This document shows positions 15,635-25,128 of a stretch of 64,000 nt of DNA, piece by piece; the first letter of the stretch is position 1, and every line of letters begins with the position of its first letter. The translations under genes were made by a program, and so were the position numbers. The stretch is taken from NCBI RefSeq assembly GCF_025961835.1, contig NZ_JAOQOK010000001.1, positions 558,001 to 622,000 of the forward strand, given 5' to 3'. The notes under the pieces are model-generated. The model saw only the letters and a program-made list of their open reading frames with translations, did not search any database and had not been told where the DNA came from. The DNA is from Sphingobium sp. B2D3C. Lineage in GTDB: Bacteria > Pseudomonadota > Alphaproteobacteria > Sphingomonadales > Sphingomonadaceae.

Positions 15635-18280
15635 ATGGTGACGCCGCTCCGTTTCGCGGGTCTGCTGCTCGTGACAACCGCATTGACCGCATCCGCCGCC
15701 TGGGCTCAGGACATGGATGCCGCGCAGACCGCCGACGGCGCGAGCGAAGCGGCGGCTGGACCCGCCGATGCTGCCGAGGTTTCCATTCCCGGCGGCGGCG
15801 ACATCATCGTCACCGGACGTCGTGGCGCGAACATCGAGCGTGCGGCGCCTGCCGTCGTCTCCCTGCTCTCGGCCGAAGCGATTGCCCGCACCGGCGAGGG
15901 CGACATTGCTGGCGCTCTTGGGCGCGTGACCGGCCTCAGCGTGGTCGGCAACGGCTATGTCTATGTGCGCGGTCTGGGCGATCGCTATTCGCTGGCGCTG
16001 CTCAACGGCTCGCCACTGCCGAGCCCCGAGCCGCTCAAGCGTGTCGTCCCGCTCGATCTCTTCCCGACCAGCCTCGTCGCCTCGTCGCTGGTGCAGAAGA
16101 GCTATTCGGCCAATTTCCCCGGCGAGTTCGGTGGCGGCGTGATCAACCTCACGACCCGCGCGATCCCGGATGACTCCTTCCTCAGCATCTCGGGCGGGCT
16201 CAGCTTCAACAGCGAGACCACGGGTCGCCTGGGCTATACCTATTATGGCTCGCGCACCGACTGGTCGGGCTTTGACAATGGCGCGCGCGATACGCCGCCG
16301 GCGCTGGCCCAGTTCTTCGCCAGCGGCGCGAAGATCAGCGACGTGGGCGTCGATCAGGCGGCCATTATCGGCCAAATCGCAAATGGTCGGAACGCCATCG
16401 TCCAGCGCAACTTCAACATGCCGCCGAGCGGCAGCGTGGCATTGAGCGCCGGTACCAGCTTGGATCTTGGCGGGTCGACGCTCGGTGTCATTGCCAGCGC
16501 CGGCTGGAGCAGCAAGTGGCGCACGCGCGACATTCTCCAGCAGTCAGCCGCCAGCCTGGACCTGTCGCAGCTCGGAAGCGATTTCCACACGGTTGCGACC
16601 GACAATCGCGTGGTCGTCAACGGCCTGCTCGGCTTCGGTCTGGAATTTGGCGAGCAGAAGCTGCGCTGGACCAATCTCTACATTCGCGACACAATCAAGC
16701 AGGCGCGGCTCTCCAACGGCCAGATCGCGGCGTCCGCCGGGTTCGATTTCCTCAATCAGGATACCGCCTGGTATGAGCGGCAGCTCATCAACACCCAGTT
16801 GGTTGGCGAGCTGCGCTTTGGCGAGCTGAAGGTCGATCTGCGCGGCAGCTACGCCAATTCGCAGCGCGAGGCGCCCTATGAGCTCGGCTTTACCTATGTC
16901 CGCACCAACGCGCCGACCAGCATCGATCCGTTCGGCGATCAGTACATCAACCGCCTGAGCGGGCAGGTGGGTACGGCCAACTTCTCCTTCTCGGACCTGA
17001 ACGAGAACCTGCTCTCGGGCGGGATCGACCTGTCCTACCCGCTGCTGCCGACTGTGCGGGCGACTGTGGGCTATGCCTATATGAAGACGATCCGCACCTC
17101 CGAGCGGCGCGACTTCCGCATCCAAGCGCCGGGCAGCTTCCCGGCTGGCGTGGGTGCGCTCCGCCCCGATCTGCTGCTGGACGGCGACCTAGCAAAATAT
17201 TTCGGCTACCAGCTCTTCGAGACGACCGAGACCGATCCGGCCTTCCGCGCCCGCATGAAGGTGCATGGCGCCTATGGCCAGATCCAGGCGACGCTCATGG
17301 ACGGCCTCGATCTTAACGCCGGCGTTCGCTACGAGCGTGGTTTTGAGGCGGTACGGCCGATCCAGGTGTTCAGCGTTCCGAGCAGTTCCAACGCGTCGAC
17401 GGGTCTCAAGAAGGATTATTGGCTCCCGACCGCCACGCTCACTTACGCGTTCGGCGACATGCAAGTCCGCGCCAATGCCTCCAAGACCATCGCCCGCCCG
17501 CAGTTCCGCGAGTTGATCTTCCAATCCTATTACGATCCGGAGACCAACACGTCCTTCCAGGGCAATCCGCTGCTGGTCGATAGCGAATTGTTCAACGCCG
17601 AGTTGCGCTACGAATGGTATTTCGCGCGGGATCAGCGCATCTCGCTGGCGGGCTTCTACAAGAAGATCGACCGCCCGATCGAGACCTATATCTCGCCCGT
17701 CGGCGACAACAGCTTCACCACCAGCTTTGCCAACGCGCCCAAGGCCAATCTCTACGGCGTCGAGTTCGAGACGCAGAAATACTGGTCGCTGGGGGACATG
17801 GCGCCGGACCGGCGCGTGGTGACGATCCTCAACTACACCTATTCGCGCTCAAAGCTGAAGGTGAAGGCGGACGATCAGGTGTTGATCTACGGCGTGCCAC
17901 CGCAGGTCGCGACCAACGTGTTCCGCGATGGCGCGTCGCTGACCGGCCAGTCCGATCACCTGCTCAACATGCAGATCGGGCTCGAGGACACGTCGCGCCT
18001 TTCGCAGCAGACCTTCCTCATCAACTATGCCAGCCAGCGCGTGACGCGGCGCGGCTTCTCCGGCCAGCCGGACATTGTCGAGCAGCCGGGCTTCACGGTC
18101 GATTTCGTGGCGCGGCAGGGCATCCAGCTCGGCCGGGTTGAAAGCGAGCTGAAGCTGGAGGTGCGCAACATCACAGGCACCAAGTACAAGGAATTTCAGG
18201 ATAACGGCGTGAACCGGGTCTACTACAATCTCTACAAGCCCGGCACGAGCGTCGAGGCATCGTTCAGCGTCAATTTCTGA
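15635..18280 (+). CDS. TonB-dependent outer-membrane receptor
   Basis: 881 aa. The ATG at 15635 is chosen over 15563 because aagggga lies 7 bases upstream and a signal peptide follows at once (cleavage near AWAQD, residue ~26). The plug domain begins with the TonB-box-like DIIVTGRR and contains RVTGLSVVGNGYVYVRGLGDRY and the GEFGGGVINLTTR end. The remainder is a 22-strand-type barrel rich in aromatic pairs and it ends in SVEASFSVNF, with the terminal Phe expected for outer-membrane insertion. Such receptors import iron complexes, carbohydrates or other ligands with energy from TonB-ExbBD (not in the window). The lipoprotein upstream is probably its surface or periplasmic partner. A strong terminator follows the gene. 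Confidence 0.93.
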   Translation: MVTPLRFAGLLLVTTALTASAAWAQDMDAAQTADGASEAAAGPADAAEVSIPGGGDIIVTGRRGANIERAAPAVVSLLSAEAIARTGEGDIAGALGRVTGLSVVGNGYVYVRGLGDRYSLALLNGSPLPSPEPLKRVVPLDLFPTSLVASSLVQKSYSANFPGEFGGGVINLTTRAIPDDSFLSISGGLSFNSETTGRLGYTYYGSRTDWSGFDNGARDTPPALAQFFASGAKISDVGVDQAAIIGQIANGRNAIVQRNFNMPPSGSVALSAGTSLDLGGSTLGVIASAGWSSKWRTRDILQQSAASLDLSQLGSDFHTVATDNRVVVNGLLGFGLEFGEQKLRWTNLYIRDTIKQARLSNGQIAASAGFDFLNQDTAWYERQLINTQLVGELRFGELKVDLRGSYANSQREAPYELGFTYVRTNAPTSIDPFGDQYINRLSGQVGTANFSFSDLNENLLSGGIDLSYPLLPTVRATVGYAYMKTIRTSERRDFRIQAPGSFPAGVGALRPDLLLDGDLAKYFGYQLFETTETDPAFRARMKVHGAYGQIQATLMDGLDLNAGVRYERGFEAVRPIQVFSVPSSSNASTGLKKDYWLPTATLTYAFGDMQVRANASKTIARPQFRELIFQSYYDPETNTSFQGNPLLVDSELFNAELRYEWYFARDQRISLAGFYKKIDRPIETYISPVGDNSFTTSFANAPKANLYGVEFETQKYWSLGDMAPDRRVVTILNYTYSRSKLKVKADDQVLIYGVPPQVATNVFRDGASLTGQSDHLLNMQIGLEDTSRLSQQTFLINYASQRVTRRGFSGQPDIVEQPGFTVDFVARQGIQLGRVESELKLEVRNITGTKYKEFQDNGVNRVYYNLYKPGTSVEASFSVNF

Positions 18281-18313
18281 TCCGATTGACGCACCCATAG
18301 CGTGAACGAAGGA

Positions 18314-18338
18314 GGGCGGCCCCATGGTCGCCCTTTTT
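18314..18338 (+). terminator. Intrinsic terminator after the TonB receptor
   Basis: Eight-bp stem GGGCGGCC/GGTCGCCC (one G-U) with loop CCAT, then TTTTT. It lies between the receptor stop and the convergent oxygenase stop. Confidence 0.9.
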
Positions 18339-18376
18339 CGCGCGCGGGCTTGATCGGGATGGGGACCGCGCCGGGC

Positions 18377-19003
18377 TTACCCCGCCCAGATGCGCTCGCG
18401 ATACCATTTCGTGATGATGTACTTCACGCCCGAGCGCACCTTCATGCCGTGATGGATGGTGGCCGGGTTCATTGTCCCGTCCGGCAGGCGATTGTTCCAG
18501 GCGACCAGCTTGCCGGTTTCCGGCTGGATCATCTTGTCGACCTGGGTGAAGCGCGTGGCGCCGCCGGCGGCGGGCTGGTTGAGATAGACCATCAACGTCC
18601 AGGTGCGGTTGCCCGAGCGACCGCAATAGCGCTCAAAATCCATGCCGCCCGGCTCGAAATAATCGGTATGCGCCTTGAATTCCTGACCCACGGCGTAGCG
18701 CTGCCCCTGCAACTGTTCGCCCTGCGCGGGATCGATGCCGCTATAGGCCGCGAGCTTGGCGTTGATCGCGGCGACGAAGGGGTCGCTATCCTCCAGATCG
18801 CAGGTCTCGCTGGTGCGGAAGGCTTCATAGCCGAGATCATCGGCGATGGTGGAGGGCCGGCGGTTGGCTTCTATGCGATCGATCAGCCCGGCGCATTCGT
18901 CCGAATCGAGAAAACCCTTCTTCACGAACAGCGTGAGGTCGCGCCGGGGGAGGCGCTGAATGCCCGGCTGACCGGCAAGAAGAGGTGCGTCGAGCATCGA
19001 CAT
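18377..19003 (-). CDS. 2-oxoglutarate/Fe(II) oxygenase, prolyl-4-hydroxylase-like
   Basis: 208 aa. The iron ligands are seen as HTD in EFKAHTDYFEP and a distal His in ATIHHGMKV; the 2-oxoglutarate-binding Lys/Arg is in GVKYIITKWYRER. The order and the GGATRFTQVDKMIQPETGKLVAWNN strand match the prolyl 4-hydroxylase alpha-subunit family. These hydroxylate proline or other residues in proteins; the substrate here is unknown. No signal peptide, so it acts in the cytosol. It converges on the TonB receptor and diverges from gspC. A second start at 18997 is possible. Confidence 0.88.
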   Translation of the reverse strand: MSMLDAPLLAGQPGIQRLPRRDLTLFVKKGFLDSDECAGLIDRIEANRRPSTIADDLGYEAFRTSETCDLEDSDPFVAAINAKLAAYSGIDPAQGEQLQGQRYAVGQEFKAHTDYFEPGGMDFERYCGRSGNRTWTLMVYLNQPAAGGATRFTQVDKMIQPETGKLVAWNNRLPDGTMNPATIHHGMKVRSGVKYIITKWYRERIWAG

Positions 19004-19203
19004 GGCTGAACGGTGCGTCTAGCAACGGGAGCGGAGCCGGATCAACCGCTCCACGGCGATTATTTTTGCGGGGTAGACGGCGTTCGACCGGCCATTCGGC
19101 GCATCTCAGCGCCGGTTGTCATTTTTTGGTAACCATGGTGAAACGGATCAGTCATACACCGCGCATAGGCAGCGCTTGCTTTGCTGGAGGCATCAAATCT
19201 AGG
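19004..19203. promoter_or_regulatory. Divergent promoter region between the oxygenase and gspC
   Basis: 200 bases. It contains an inverted repeat GGTT...AACC around GTCATTTTTTGGT (19114-19134) and two CTGTCAT-like heptamers, TTGTCAT at 19116 and CAGTCAT at 19149. It must carry the promoter of the whole gsp operon; no unambiguous -35/-10 pair was recognised. Confidence 0.35.
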
Positions 19204-20070
19204 ATGCGGTGGACCGATCTCATTCGGCGCGCGCGACAGGGCCGGCCCGCCGGTTCTTCCAGCCTCGGTCAATGGATCGAGGCGGTGCTGCTCGTCGTCC
19301 TCATCATTCAGATCGCCCGGCTGCTCTGGGCGCTCGGCACGCCGGTTGGCCTGTTCGGCGACTGGCGCGCGCGCGAGCCCGTGCTCGTCTCCGCCGATGC
19401 GCGGAGCGCCCTGTTCGCCGGCTTCGATCCGTTCTTCCGCAACGGCGCGAGCGCGGGGGGTGGCGTGCAGCAAGTCACGTCCCTGCCGTTCCGCCTGTTT
19501 GGCATCCGTCTCAACGAGGCGTCGGGCCAGGGCTCGGCGATCATCGCCAATGAGGCCGGCGAGCAGGCCAGCTATGCCGTGGGCGATCAGATCGCCCCGG
19601 GCATCATCCTCAAGGCCGTGCAGTTCGATCATGTCGTCATCGAGCGCGGCGGTGTAGGGGAGACGCTCTACATCGATCAGTCCGGTGGCGACGCGCCCGT
19701 GGTGCCCGCGCCGCCGGCCGAGGGCGGCCCTGCCATGCCGCCGGAGATGACGACCGGCGCCGGCCCGCAGGCGCCTGCCGCGGCGTTGACGCCCGACTCG
19801 GTGATGAAGGCGGTCAACATGGCGCCGCGCAATCAGGACGGGAAAGTCACCGGCATCGTCCTCAACGCCGGCAGCGATAGCGGCGCCCTGTCACAGGTCG
19901 GCTTCCGGCCCGGCGACATAATCGTGCAGATCAACGGGCGGCCCGTGACGTCCATGGGCGACATCGCCCAGTTGCAGGCGGCGCTCCGGCCCGGCGCGCG
20001 CCTGTCCCTCATGGTCGAGCGCGGTGCCTCCACCGTGCCCATCTCACTCAATCTCCCGGAACGCCAATGA
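19204..20070 (+). CDS. gspC: Type II secretion system protein GspC
   Basis: 288 aa from the ATG at 19204. A single inner-membrane helix (about residues 24-43, AVLLVVLIIQIARLLWAL) is followed by the periplasmic HR domain (LPFRLFGIRLNEASGQGSAIIAN, YAVGDQIAPGIILKAV), a Pro/Ala linker and a C-terminal PDZ domain (GALSQVGFRPGDIIVQINGRPV). GspC couples the inner-membrane platform to the secretin and helps choose substrates. gspD begins at 20067, overlapping the stop by four bases. An ATG at 19136 is also in frame; the shorter form is preferred because it starts near the helix, but the Shine-Dalgarno ggagg is unusually far (about 15 bases). Confidence 0.9.
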   Translation: MRWTDLIRRARQGRPAGSSSLGQWIEAVLLVVLIIQIARLLWALGTPVGLFGDWRAREPVLVSADARSALFAGFDPFFRNGASAGGGVQQVTSLPFRLFGIRLNEASGQGSAIIANEAGEQASYAVGDQIAPGIILKAVQFDHVVIERGGVGETLYIDQSGGDAPVVPAPPAEGGPAMPPEMTTGAGPQAPAAALTPDSVMKAVNMAPRNQDGKVTGIVLNAGSDSGALSQVGFRPGDIIVQINGRPVTSMGDIAQLQAALRPGARLSLMVERGASTVPISLNLPERQ

Positions 20071-22244
20071 CCCTGCTTCCCAAATTCCGCCGTTTCGCCG
20101 GCAGCGCCATGATCGCGCTGCTGCTCGCCGTGCCGGCGGTCGGCCAGTTGACGCTGAATGTGCGGGATGCCGATGTGCGCGCCTTCATTCAGGATGCGGC
20201 GCGGGTGACCGGGCGCACCTTCATCATCGACAATCGGGTGCAGGGCAAGGTTTCGGTCGTGACGGACCGGCCGCTGTCGCGCTCGGAATATTTCGAGATT
20301 TTCCTTTCGACGCTGCGCGCCAACGGGCTTGTCGCGGTGCCAGCGGCGGGCGGCGCCTTCCGCATCCAGCCGGTCGAGGGCGCGGCGGGCCAGCCGGGGC
20401 AGGTGGGCCGGGCGGCCAACAGCAACCAGTTCGTGACGGAAGTCATCCGCCTGCGCTCCATCGACGCGCAATCGGCGTTGGAAACGCTCCGCCCGCTGGT
20501 GAGCCGCGATGGATCGATCACCGCCAACCGCTCCGGCCGCTCTATCGTTGTCGCGGATTATGCCGACAATATCCGGCGCATCCGCCAGGTGCTCGCGCAG
20601 GTGGATACGGATGGATCGACCACGCAGCTCATCACGCTGAAAAATGCCGGCGCACGAGAGATCGCCACCTCGCTGCAAGGTCTGCTTGCCGGAGAGGAGG
20701 GCGCGCCCTCCCGCGCCAGCATCGTCGCGATCGACAGTTCCAACAGCATCGGCTTGCGCGGCGACGCGACGACCGTGCAGCGCCTCGCCGCGATGGTGCG
20801 GGATATCGACGCGCGTGCGGCTTCCGGCACGGAAATTCGCGTCTACTGGCTGCAACATGCCGATGCCGACAAGATGTTGCCGGTGCTGCAGCAGTTGCTG
20901 GGTCAGGCCGGGGTGGTGTCGGAGACGCCGGCCGCTTCGAATGCGCCCAGCGCGCCCGCCGGGGCAGGCAGCGCACCCGCAGCCCCCGCCGCCACACCGG
21001 CGAGCAGTTCGAGCGGGGGCGGCATCGGGCGCGGCCCCGCGGTCGTGACCCGCTATGAGGGCGCCAATGCGGTGATCGTCGCGGCCAATGGCGACACGCA
21101 GCGGATGCTCGGAGAAGTGATCCGCCAGCTCGATACCCGCCGCGATCAGGTTCTGGTCGAAGCGATCATCGTCGAAATCGGCGACAATGCCGCGCGGCAG
21201 CTCGGCGTGCAGTTCCTCGTGGGCAGCACGTCGACCGGCTTTGCCGCGACGAACTATTCCAATGCCAGCCCGAACATCCTGACGCTGGCCGGCGCGCTTG
21301 CCGCCCGAAATCTGAGCCAGACGGAAACGGTGGTCGTAGCGCCCGACGGCACGCGCACCACGACCACGACGACCGAGAATAGCGGCCTTGCCAATCAGCT
21401 CCAGAGCGCGGCCGTCGATTCGCTGGCAGCGGCGCGCGGCGGCTTTGGCGGCATCGCGACGGAACTGGGCAGCAACGGCGTGTTCGGCGCGATCATCAAC
21501 GCCGTCCAGTCGGATACCGAGAGCAACATCCTCTCGACGCCGCACATCACCACGCTCGATAACCAGCAGGCCAAGATGCTCGTCGGGCAGGAAGTGCCGG
21601 TTGCGACGGGCGAGGCGCTCAGCCCCAATTTCGATAACAAGTTCCGCACCGTGCAGCGGCAGAATGTCGGCATCATGCTCGACGTGACGCCGCAGATCAG
21701 CTCGGAAGGGACGATCAAGCTGTTCATCAAGCAGGAGGTCAGCAGCGTCGCCGGACCGGTCTCCAACAACAGCAGCGATCTCATCATCAACAAGCGCGAG
21801 TTCGAGACGACGGTTCTGGTCGATAATGGCGATATCCTCGCCATTGGCGGCCTGCTCGACGAGAATGAGCGCCGGACGATCGAGAAGATCCCGCTGCTGG
21901 GGGACATTCCCCTGATCGGTGAGCTGTTCAAGTCGCGCAGCCGGGCGAAGGCTAAGACCAACCTCATGGTCTTCATCCGCCCGACGATCCTCGGCAGTCG
22001 CGCCGATGCGCGCAAGATGACCGCCCAGCGCTATGGCTATATTCGCGGCCAGCAGATGCTCGCCAACCCGGATGTCGAGCCGTCCATCGATCAGCTCGTG
22101 CGCGAATATCTGGGCACGACGCCGCCGGTCGCCGAGCCCAAGCCCGGCGATCAGGTGGTCGACGGGCGGATCACAACCGGGCAGGAGGTGCGCTCCCAGC
22201 AGGTCGTGCGGCCCGGCGCAGTCAAGACGACGGACGTGCCATGA
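20067..22244 (+). CDS. gspD: Type II secretion system secretin GspD
   Basis: 725 aa. A signal peptide (cleavage near AVGQL) is followed by the N0 domain (LNVRDADVRAFIQDAARVTGRTFI), N1-N3 repeats and the C-terminal secretin domain (VPVATGEALSPNFDNKFRTVQRQNVGIMLDVTPQI). A low-complexity Ala/Pro/Ser insertion lies within the N3 region (about residues 287-325). It forms the outer-membrane channel. No pilotin-like S-domain interaction partner is encoded in the window. Overlaps both neighbours by four bases. Confidence 0.97.
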   Translation: MTLLPKFRRFAGSAMIALLLAVPAVGQLTLNVRDADVRAFIQDAARVTGRTFIIDNRVQGKVSVVTDRPLSRSEYFEIFLSTLRANGLVAVPAAGGAFRIQPVEGAAGQPGQVGRAANSNQFVTEVIRLRSIDAQSALETLRPLVSRDGSITANRSGRSIVVADYADNIRRIRQVLAQVDTDGSTTQLITLKNAGAREIATSLQGLLAGEEGAPSRASIVAIDSSNSIGLRGDATTVQRLAAMVRDIDARAASGTEIRVYWLQHADADKMLPVLQQLLGQAGVVSETPAASNAPSAPAGAGSAPAAPAATPASSSSGGGIGRGPAVVTRYEGANAVIVAANGDTQRMLGEVIRQLDTRRDQVLVEAIIVEIGDNAARQLGVQFLVGSTSTGFAATNYSNASPNILTLAGALAARNLSQTETVVVAPDGTRTTTTTTENSGLANQLQSAAVDSLAAARGGFGGIATELGSNGVFGAIINAVQSDTESNILSTPHITTLDNQQAKMLVGQEVPVATGEALSPNFDNKFRTVQRQNVGIMLDVTPQISSEGTIKLFIKQEVSSVAGPVSNNSSDLIINKREFETTVLVDNGDILAIGGLLDENERRTIEKIPLLGDIPLIGELFKSRSRAKAKTNLMVFIRPTILGSRADARKMTAQRYGYIRGQQMLANPDVEPSIDQLVREYLGTTPPVAEPKPGDQVVDGRITTGQEVRSQQVVRPGAVKTTDVP

Positions 22245-23854
22245 GCGAGCCCGAGCGCCCCGCTCAGGCCGAAGGCGCGCCCCTGCCGGTGCCGGCACTG
22301 GATGAACCTGCGCCGCTGGTGCCCGCGCCGGACGAACCCGCACCGCTGGTTCACGAGACCTTGCCGGTCGATATTCCCTATGCCTTCGCCCGCAAGCATG
22401 GCGTGGTGCTGGTGGCGGACAAGGCCGAGGCGGACGCCGCGCAGCCCCGCCTTGCCGTCGCGATGCGGGAGGGCGCCGATCCGCGCGTGCTGGTGGAGGT
22501 GCGCCGGCATCTTGCCCGCAGCTTCGATGTTTCGATCGTCAGCCAGCAGGATTTCGACAAGCATCTCTCCAACCATTACGCCATGGAAGGCTCGGCAGCG
22601 GCGATGGCTGGCTCTCTCGCCATGGGCGGCGACGATCTCGATTTCATCGCCGGCGACCTGCCGACCGCCGAGGATCTGCTCGACAGCGGCGACGACGCCC
22701 CGGCGATCCGCCTGATCAACGGCATTCTCGCCGAAGCGGCCCGGCAGGGCGTCAGCGATATCCATATCGAGCCTTATGAGACAGGCCTCGTCGTGCGGAT
22801 GCGCATGGATGGGGTGCTGACCGAGACCCTGCGGATGCCGCCGCATGTCGCGCCGGTCGTCGTCAGCCGCATCAAGGTGATGGCGCGGCTGGACATTGCC
22901 GAGCGCCGAGTGCCGCAAGATGGCCGCATCGGCCTCACGCTGGGCGGCAAGCTGCTGGACGTGCGCGTCTCGACCTTGCCCAGCCGGGCGGGCGAGCGGG
23001 TCGTCATGCGTATTCTCGACAAGGAGAATGCCGGCATTTCGCTCGATGTGCTCGGGCTGACCGGCACCGCCGATGGCGTCTTCCGTCGCGCGCTGGAGGA
23101 GCCGAACGGCATCATTCTCGTCACCGGCCCGACCGGCAGCGGCAAGACGACCACGCTCTATGCCGGCCTGCGCCAGCTGAATGACGGCAGCCGCAACATC
23201 CTCACGGTCGAAGACCCGGTGGAATATGCCATAGAGGGTGTCGGCCAGACGCAGGTCAATGCCAAGGTCGGCCTCACCTTTGCCGCCGGTCTGCGCGCCA
23301 TTTTGCGCCAGGACCCCGATGTGGTGATGGTCGGCGAAATTCGCGACCGGGAGACGGCGGAAATCGCCGTGCAAGCCTCGCTCACCGGCCACCTCGTGCT
23401 CTCGACCGTCCACACCAATGATGCCGTGGGCGCCATCACCCGGATGCGCGACATGAAGGTGGAGCCATTCTTGCTCGCCTCCACGCTGCGCGCGGTCATC
23501 GCCCAGCGGCTCGTGCGGCGGCTGTGCCCGCGCTGCCGCGAGCAGGTGCCGGCGGACAAGTCAGTCAGCGCGCTGCTCGGCATTGACGAGGGCACGCTGA
23601 TCTATCGTCCGCGCGGCTGCGACCAGTGCGGCAATAGCGGCTACAAGGGCCGGATCGGCGTGTTCGAGGCCATTCGCGTGGATGAGACGATCCGCCGGAT
23701 GATCAACGAGGGCGGCGATGAATCGCGCATTGCCCGCCACGCCTATCTCAATGCCCCCAATCTGATTTCCGCCGCGCGGGCGCTGGTGCTGAGCGGCGAG
23801 ACGAGCGCGGAAGAAGCGATCCGCATCTCGCGGCACGAAGCGGTCGATGCCTGA
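22241..23854 (+). CDS. gspE: Type II secretion system ATPase GspE
   Basis: 537 aa, cytosolic hexameric ATPase that powers pseudopilus assembly. The Walker A loop GPTGSGKTTTLYAGL and the Asp-box/Walker B region (DPDVVMVGEIRDRETAEIA) are complete, with LTGHLVLSTVHTND. The four-cysteine zinc motif is present (CPRCRE and CDQCGNSGYKGR). The first 45 residues are an unusual Pro/Ala/Glu-rich repeat (PALDEPAPLVPAPDEPAPLV) not expected in the family, probably a flexible extension. The gene lies between gspD and gspF. Confidence 0.97.
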   Translation: MSEPERPAQAEGAPLPVPALDEPAPLVPAPDEPAPLVHETLPVDIPYAFARKHGVVLVADKAEADAAQPRLAVAMREGADPRVLVEVRRHLARSFDVSIVSQQDFDKHLSNHYAMEGSAAAMAGSLAMGGDDLDFIAGDLPTAEDLLDSGDDAPAIRLINGILAEAARQGVSDIHIEPYETGLVVRMRMDGVLTETLRMPPHVAPVVVSRIKVMARLDIAERRVPQDGRIGLTLGGKLLDVRVSTLPSRAGERVVMRILDKENAGISLDVLGLTGTADGVFRRALEEPNGIILVTGPTGSGKTTTLYAGLRQLNDGSRNILTVEDPVEYAIEGVGQTQVNAKVGLTFAAGLRAILRQDPDVVMVGEIRDRETAEIAVQASLTGHLVLSTVHTNDAVGAITRMRDMKVEPFLLASTLRAVIAQRLVRRLCPRCREQVPADKSVSALLGIDEGTLIYRPRGCDQCGNSGYKGRIGVFEAIRVDETIRRMINEGGDESRIARHAYLNAPNLISAARALVLSGETSAEEAIRISRHEAVDA

Positions 23855-23877
23855 AGTCGTGATGCCCGAGAGCGGCC

Positions 23878-25125
23878 ATGCCTGAGTTCGACTATGTCGT
23901 CATCGACGGCGCCGGGCGCGAGAAGCGTGGGCTGATCCGCGCGGAAACCGCCACCGATGCACGCAGCGCGCTGGCGGCGAAGAAGCTGTTCGTGGTGCGC
24001 ATCGGCGAGGGGCGGGGCTCCTCAGGCACCAAGGCCGAAGGCAAGACCCGGCCGACGCGCAGCCTGCTGAGCTTCGAGCGCAATCGGCTCTCAAACAAGG
24101 ATCTCACCTTGTTCACGCGCCAGCTCTCCACGCTGGCGCAGGTCTCGCCGCTGGAAGAAGCGCTGCGTACGATCACCCGGCAGAGCGAGAAGCCGCATGT
24201 CCGGGAGATCGTCTCGCGAGTCCATCAGGGCGTGGTCGAGGGACGCACGCTGGGAGAGGCGATGGGCATGGACCCGCGCAGCTTCCCCGGCCTCTATCGC
24301 GCGATGATCGCAGCGGGGGAGCGCTCCGGCAGTCTTCCGATGCTCACCGAGCGGCTGGCGGTCTTGCTGGAGCGGCAGGCCGTGATGCGCTCCAAGCTGC
24401 TGACGGCGCTGGCTTATCCGACCGTTCTCGCGGCCTTTGCGGTCATCGTCATCATCTCGCTGATGATCTTCGTGGTGCCGCTGGTGGTGGAACAGTTCGA
24501 TACGCTGGGCCAGCAATTGCCACTGCTCACCCGCGTCGTGATGGGCATCTCGAACATGCTGGCAAGCTGGTGGTGGGCGATCCTCATCCTGTTGGTCGCG
24601 CTCGGCCTGATCGGCTGGCGGGCGCTCAAGAATGAGGATGTGCGCCTGCGTGCCGATGCGATGCTGCTTGGCGTGCCGTTCGTCGGCCGGCTGCTGCGCG
24701 ATCTCCACGCCGCGCGCATGGCCCGCACGCTGGCGACGATGGTGCAGAGCCGCCTGCCGGTGATGGAAGGCCTCTCGCTCACCGTGCCGACCATTCACAA
24801 CCGCGTGCTGCGGGCCGCGACGAGCGAGATCGTGGAGTCGGTGCGCGGCGGCGGCAGCCTGTCCGCCGCGATGCGCCGTGCCGATGTATTCCCGCCGCTG
24901 CTCGTCTATCTCGCGGCCAGCGGCGAAAGCGCCGGCCAGCTCGACCTGATGCTGGAGCGTGCCGCCGAATATCTGGAGCGCGAGTTCGACAGCTTTACCG
25001 CTGCGGCGCTCTCCATGCTGGAGCCGCTGATCATCATCATCATGGGTGGTATCGTGGCGATCATCATCCTCTCGATTCTGCTGCCGATCATGCAGTTGCA
25101 GAATCTCACCGGTGCCGGAGTCTGA
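23878..25125 (+). CDS. gspF: Type II secretion inner-membrane platform protein GspF
   Basis: 415 aa. Two repeated cytosolic helical domains (FTRQLSTLAQVSPLEEALRTITRQ and ARMARTLATMVQSRLPVMEGLSL) alternate with three membrane helices (two near residues 180-240, one near the C-terminus). It is the multi-pass centre of the platform and contacts GspE. The first ATG at 23878 is 23 bases after gspE; three codons later the next gene begins (25129). Confidence 0.96.
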   Translation: MPEFDYVVIDGAGREKRGLIRAETATDARSALAAKKLFVVRIGEGRGSSGTKAEGKTRPTRSLLSFERNRLSNKDLTLFTRQLSTLAQVSPLEEALRTITRQSEKPHVREIVSRVHQGVVEGRTLGEAMGMDPRSFPGLYRAMIAAGERSGSLPMLTERLAVLLERQAVMRSKLLTALAYPTVLAAFAVIVIISLMIFVVPLVVEQFDTLGQQLPLLTRVVMGISNMLASWWWAILILLVALGLIGWRALKNEDVRLRADAMLLGVPFVGRLLRDLHAARMARTLATMVQSRLPVMEGLSLTVPTIHNRVLRAATSEIVESVRGGGSLSAAMRRADVFPPLLVYLAASGESAGQLDLMLERAAEYLEREFDSFTAAALSMLEPLIIIIMGGIVAIIILSILLPIMQLQNLTGAGV

Positions 25126-25128
25126 CTC

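Noticed and set aside
13878..15692. 604-aa open frame on the minus strand
   Set aside because: Antisense to the lipoprotein gene; composition is Arg/Ala/Gly/Asp-rich as expected from a high-GC shadow and it has no family motifs or ribosome-binding site.
20024..21058. 344-aa plus-strand frame in a second phase within gspD
   Set aside because: Overlaps the secretin in another phase and has no independent start signal or homology pattern.
19833..22343. 836-aa open frame on the minus strand
   Set aside because: Antisense to gspC-gspD, which have clear domains. Long antisense frames are common at this GC content.
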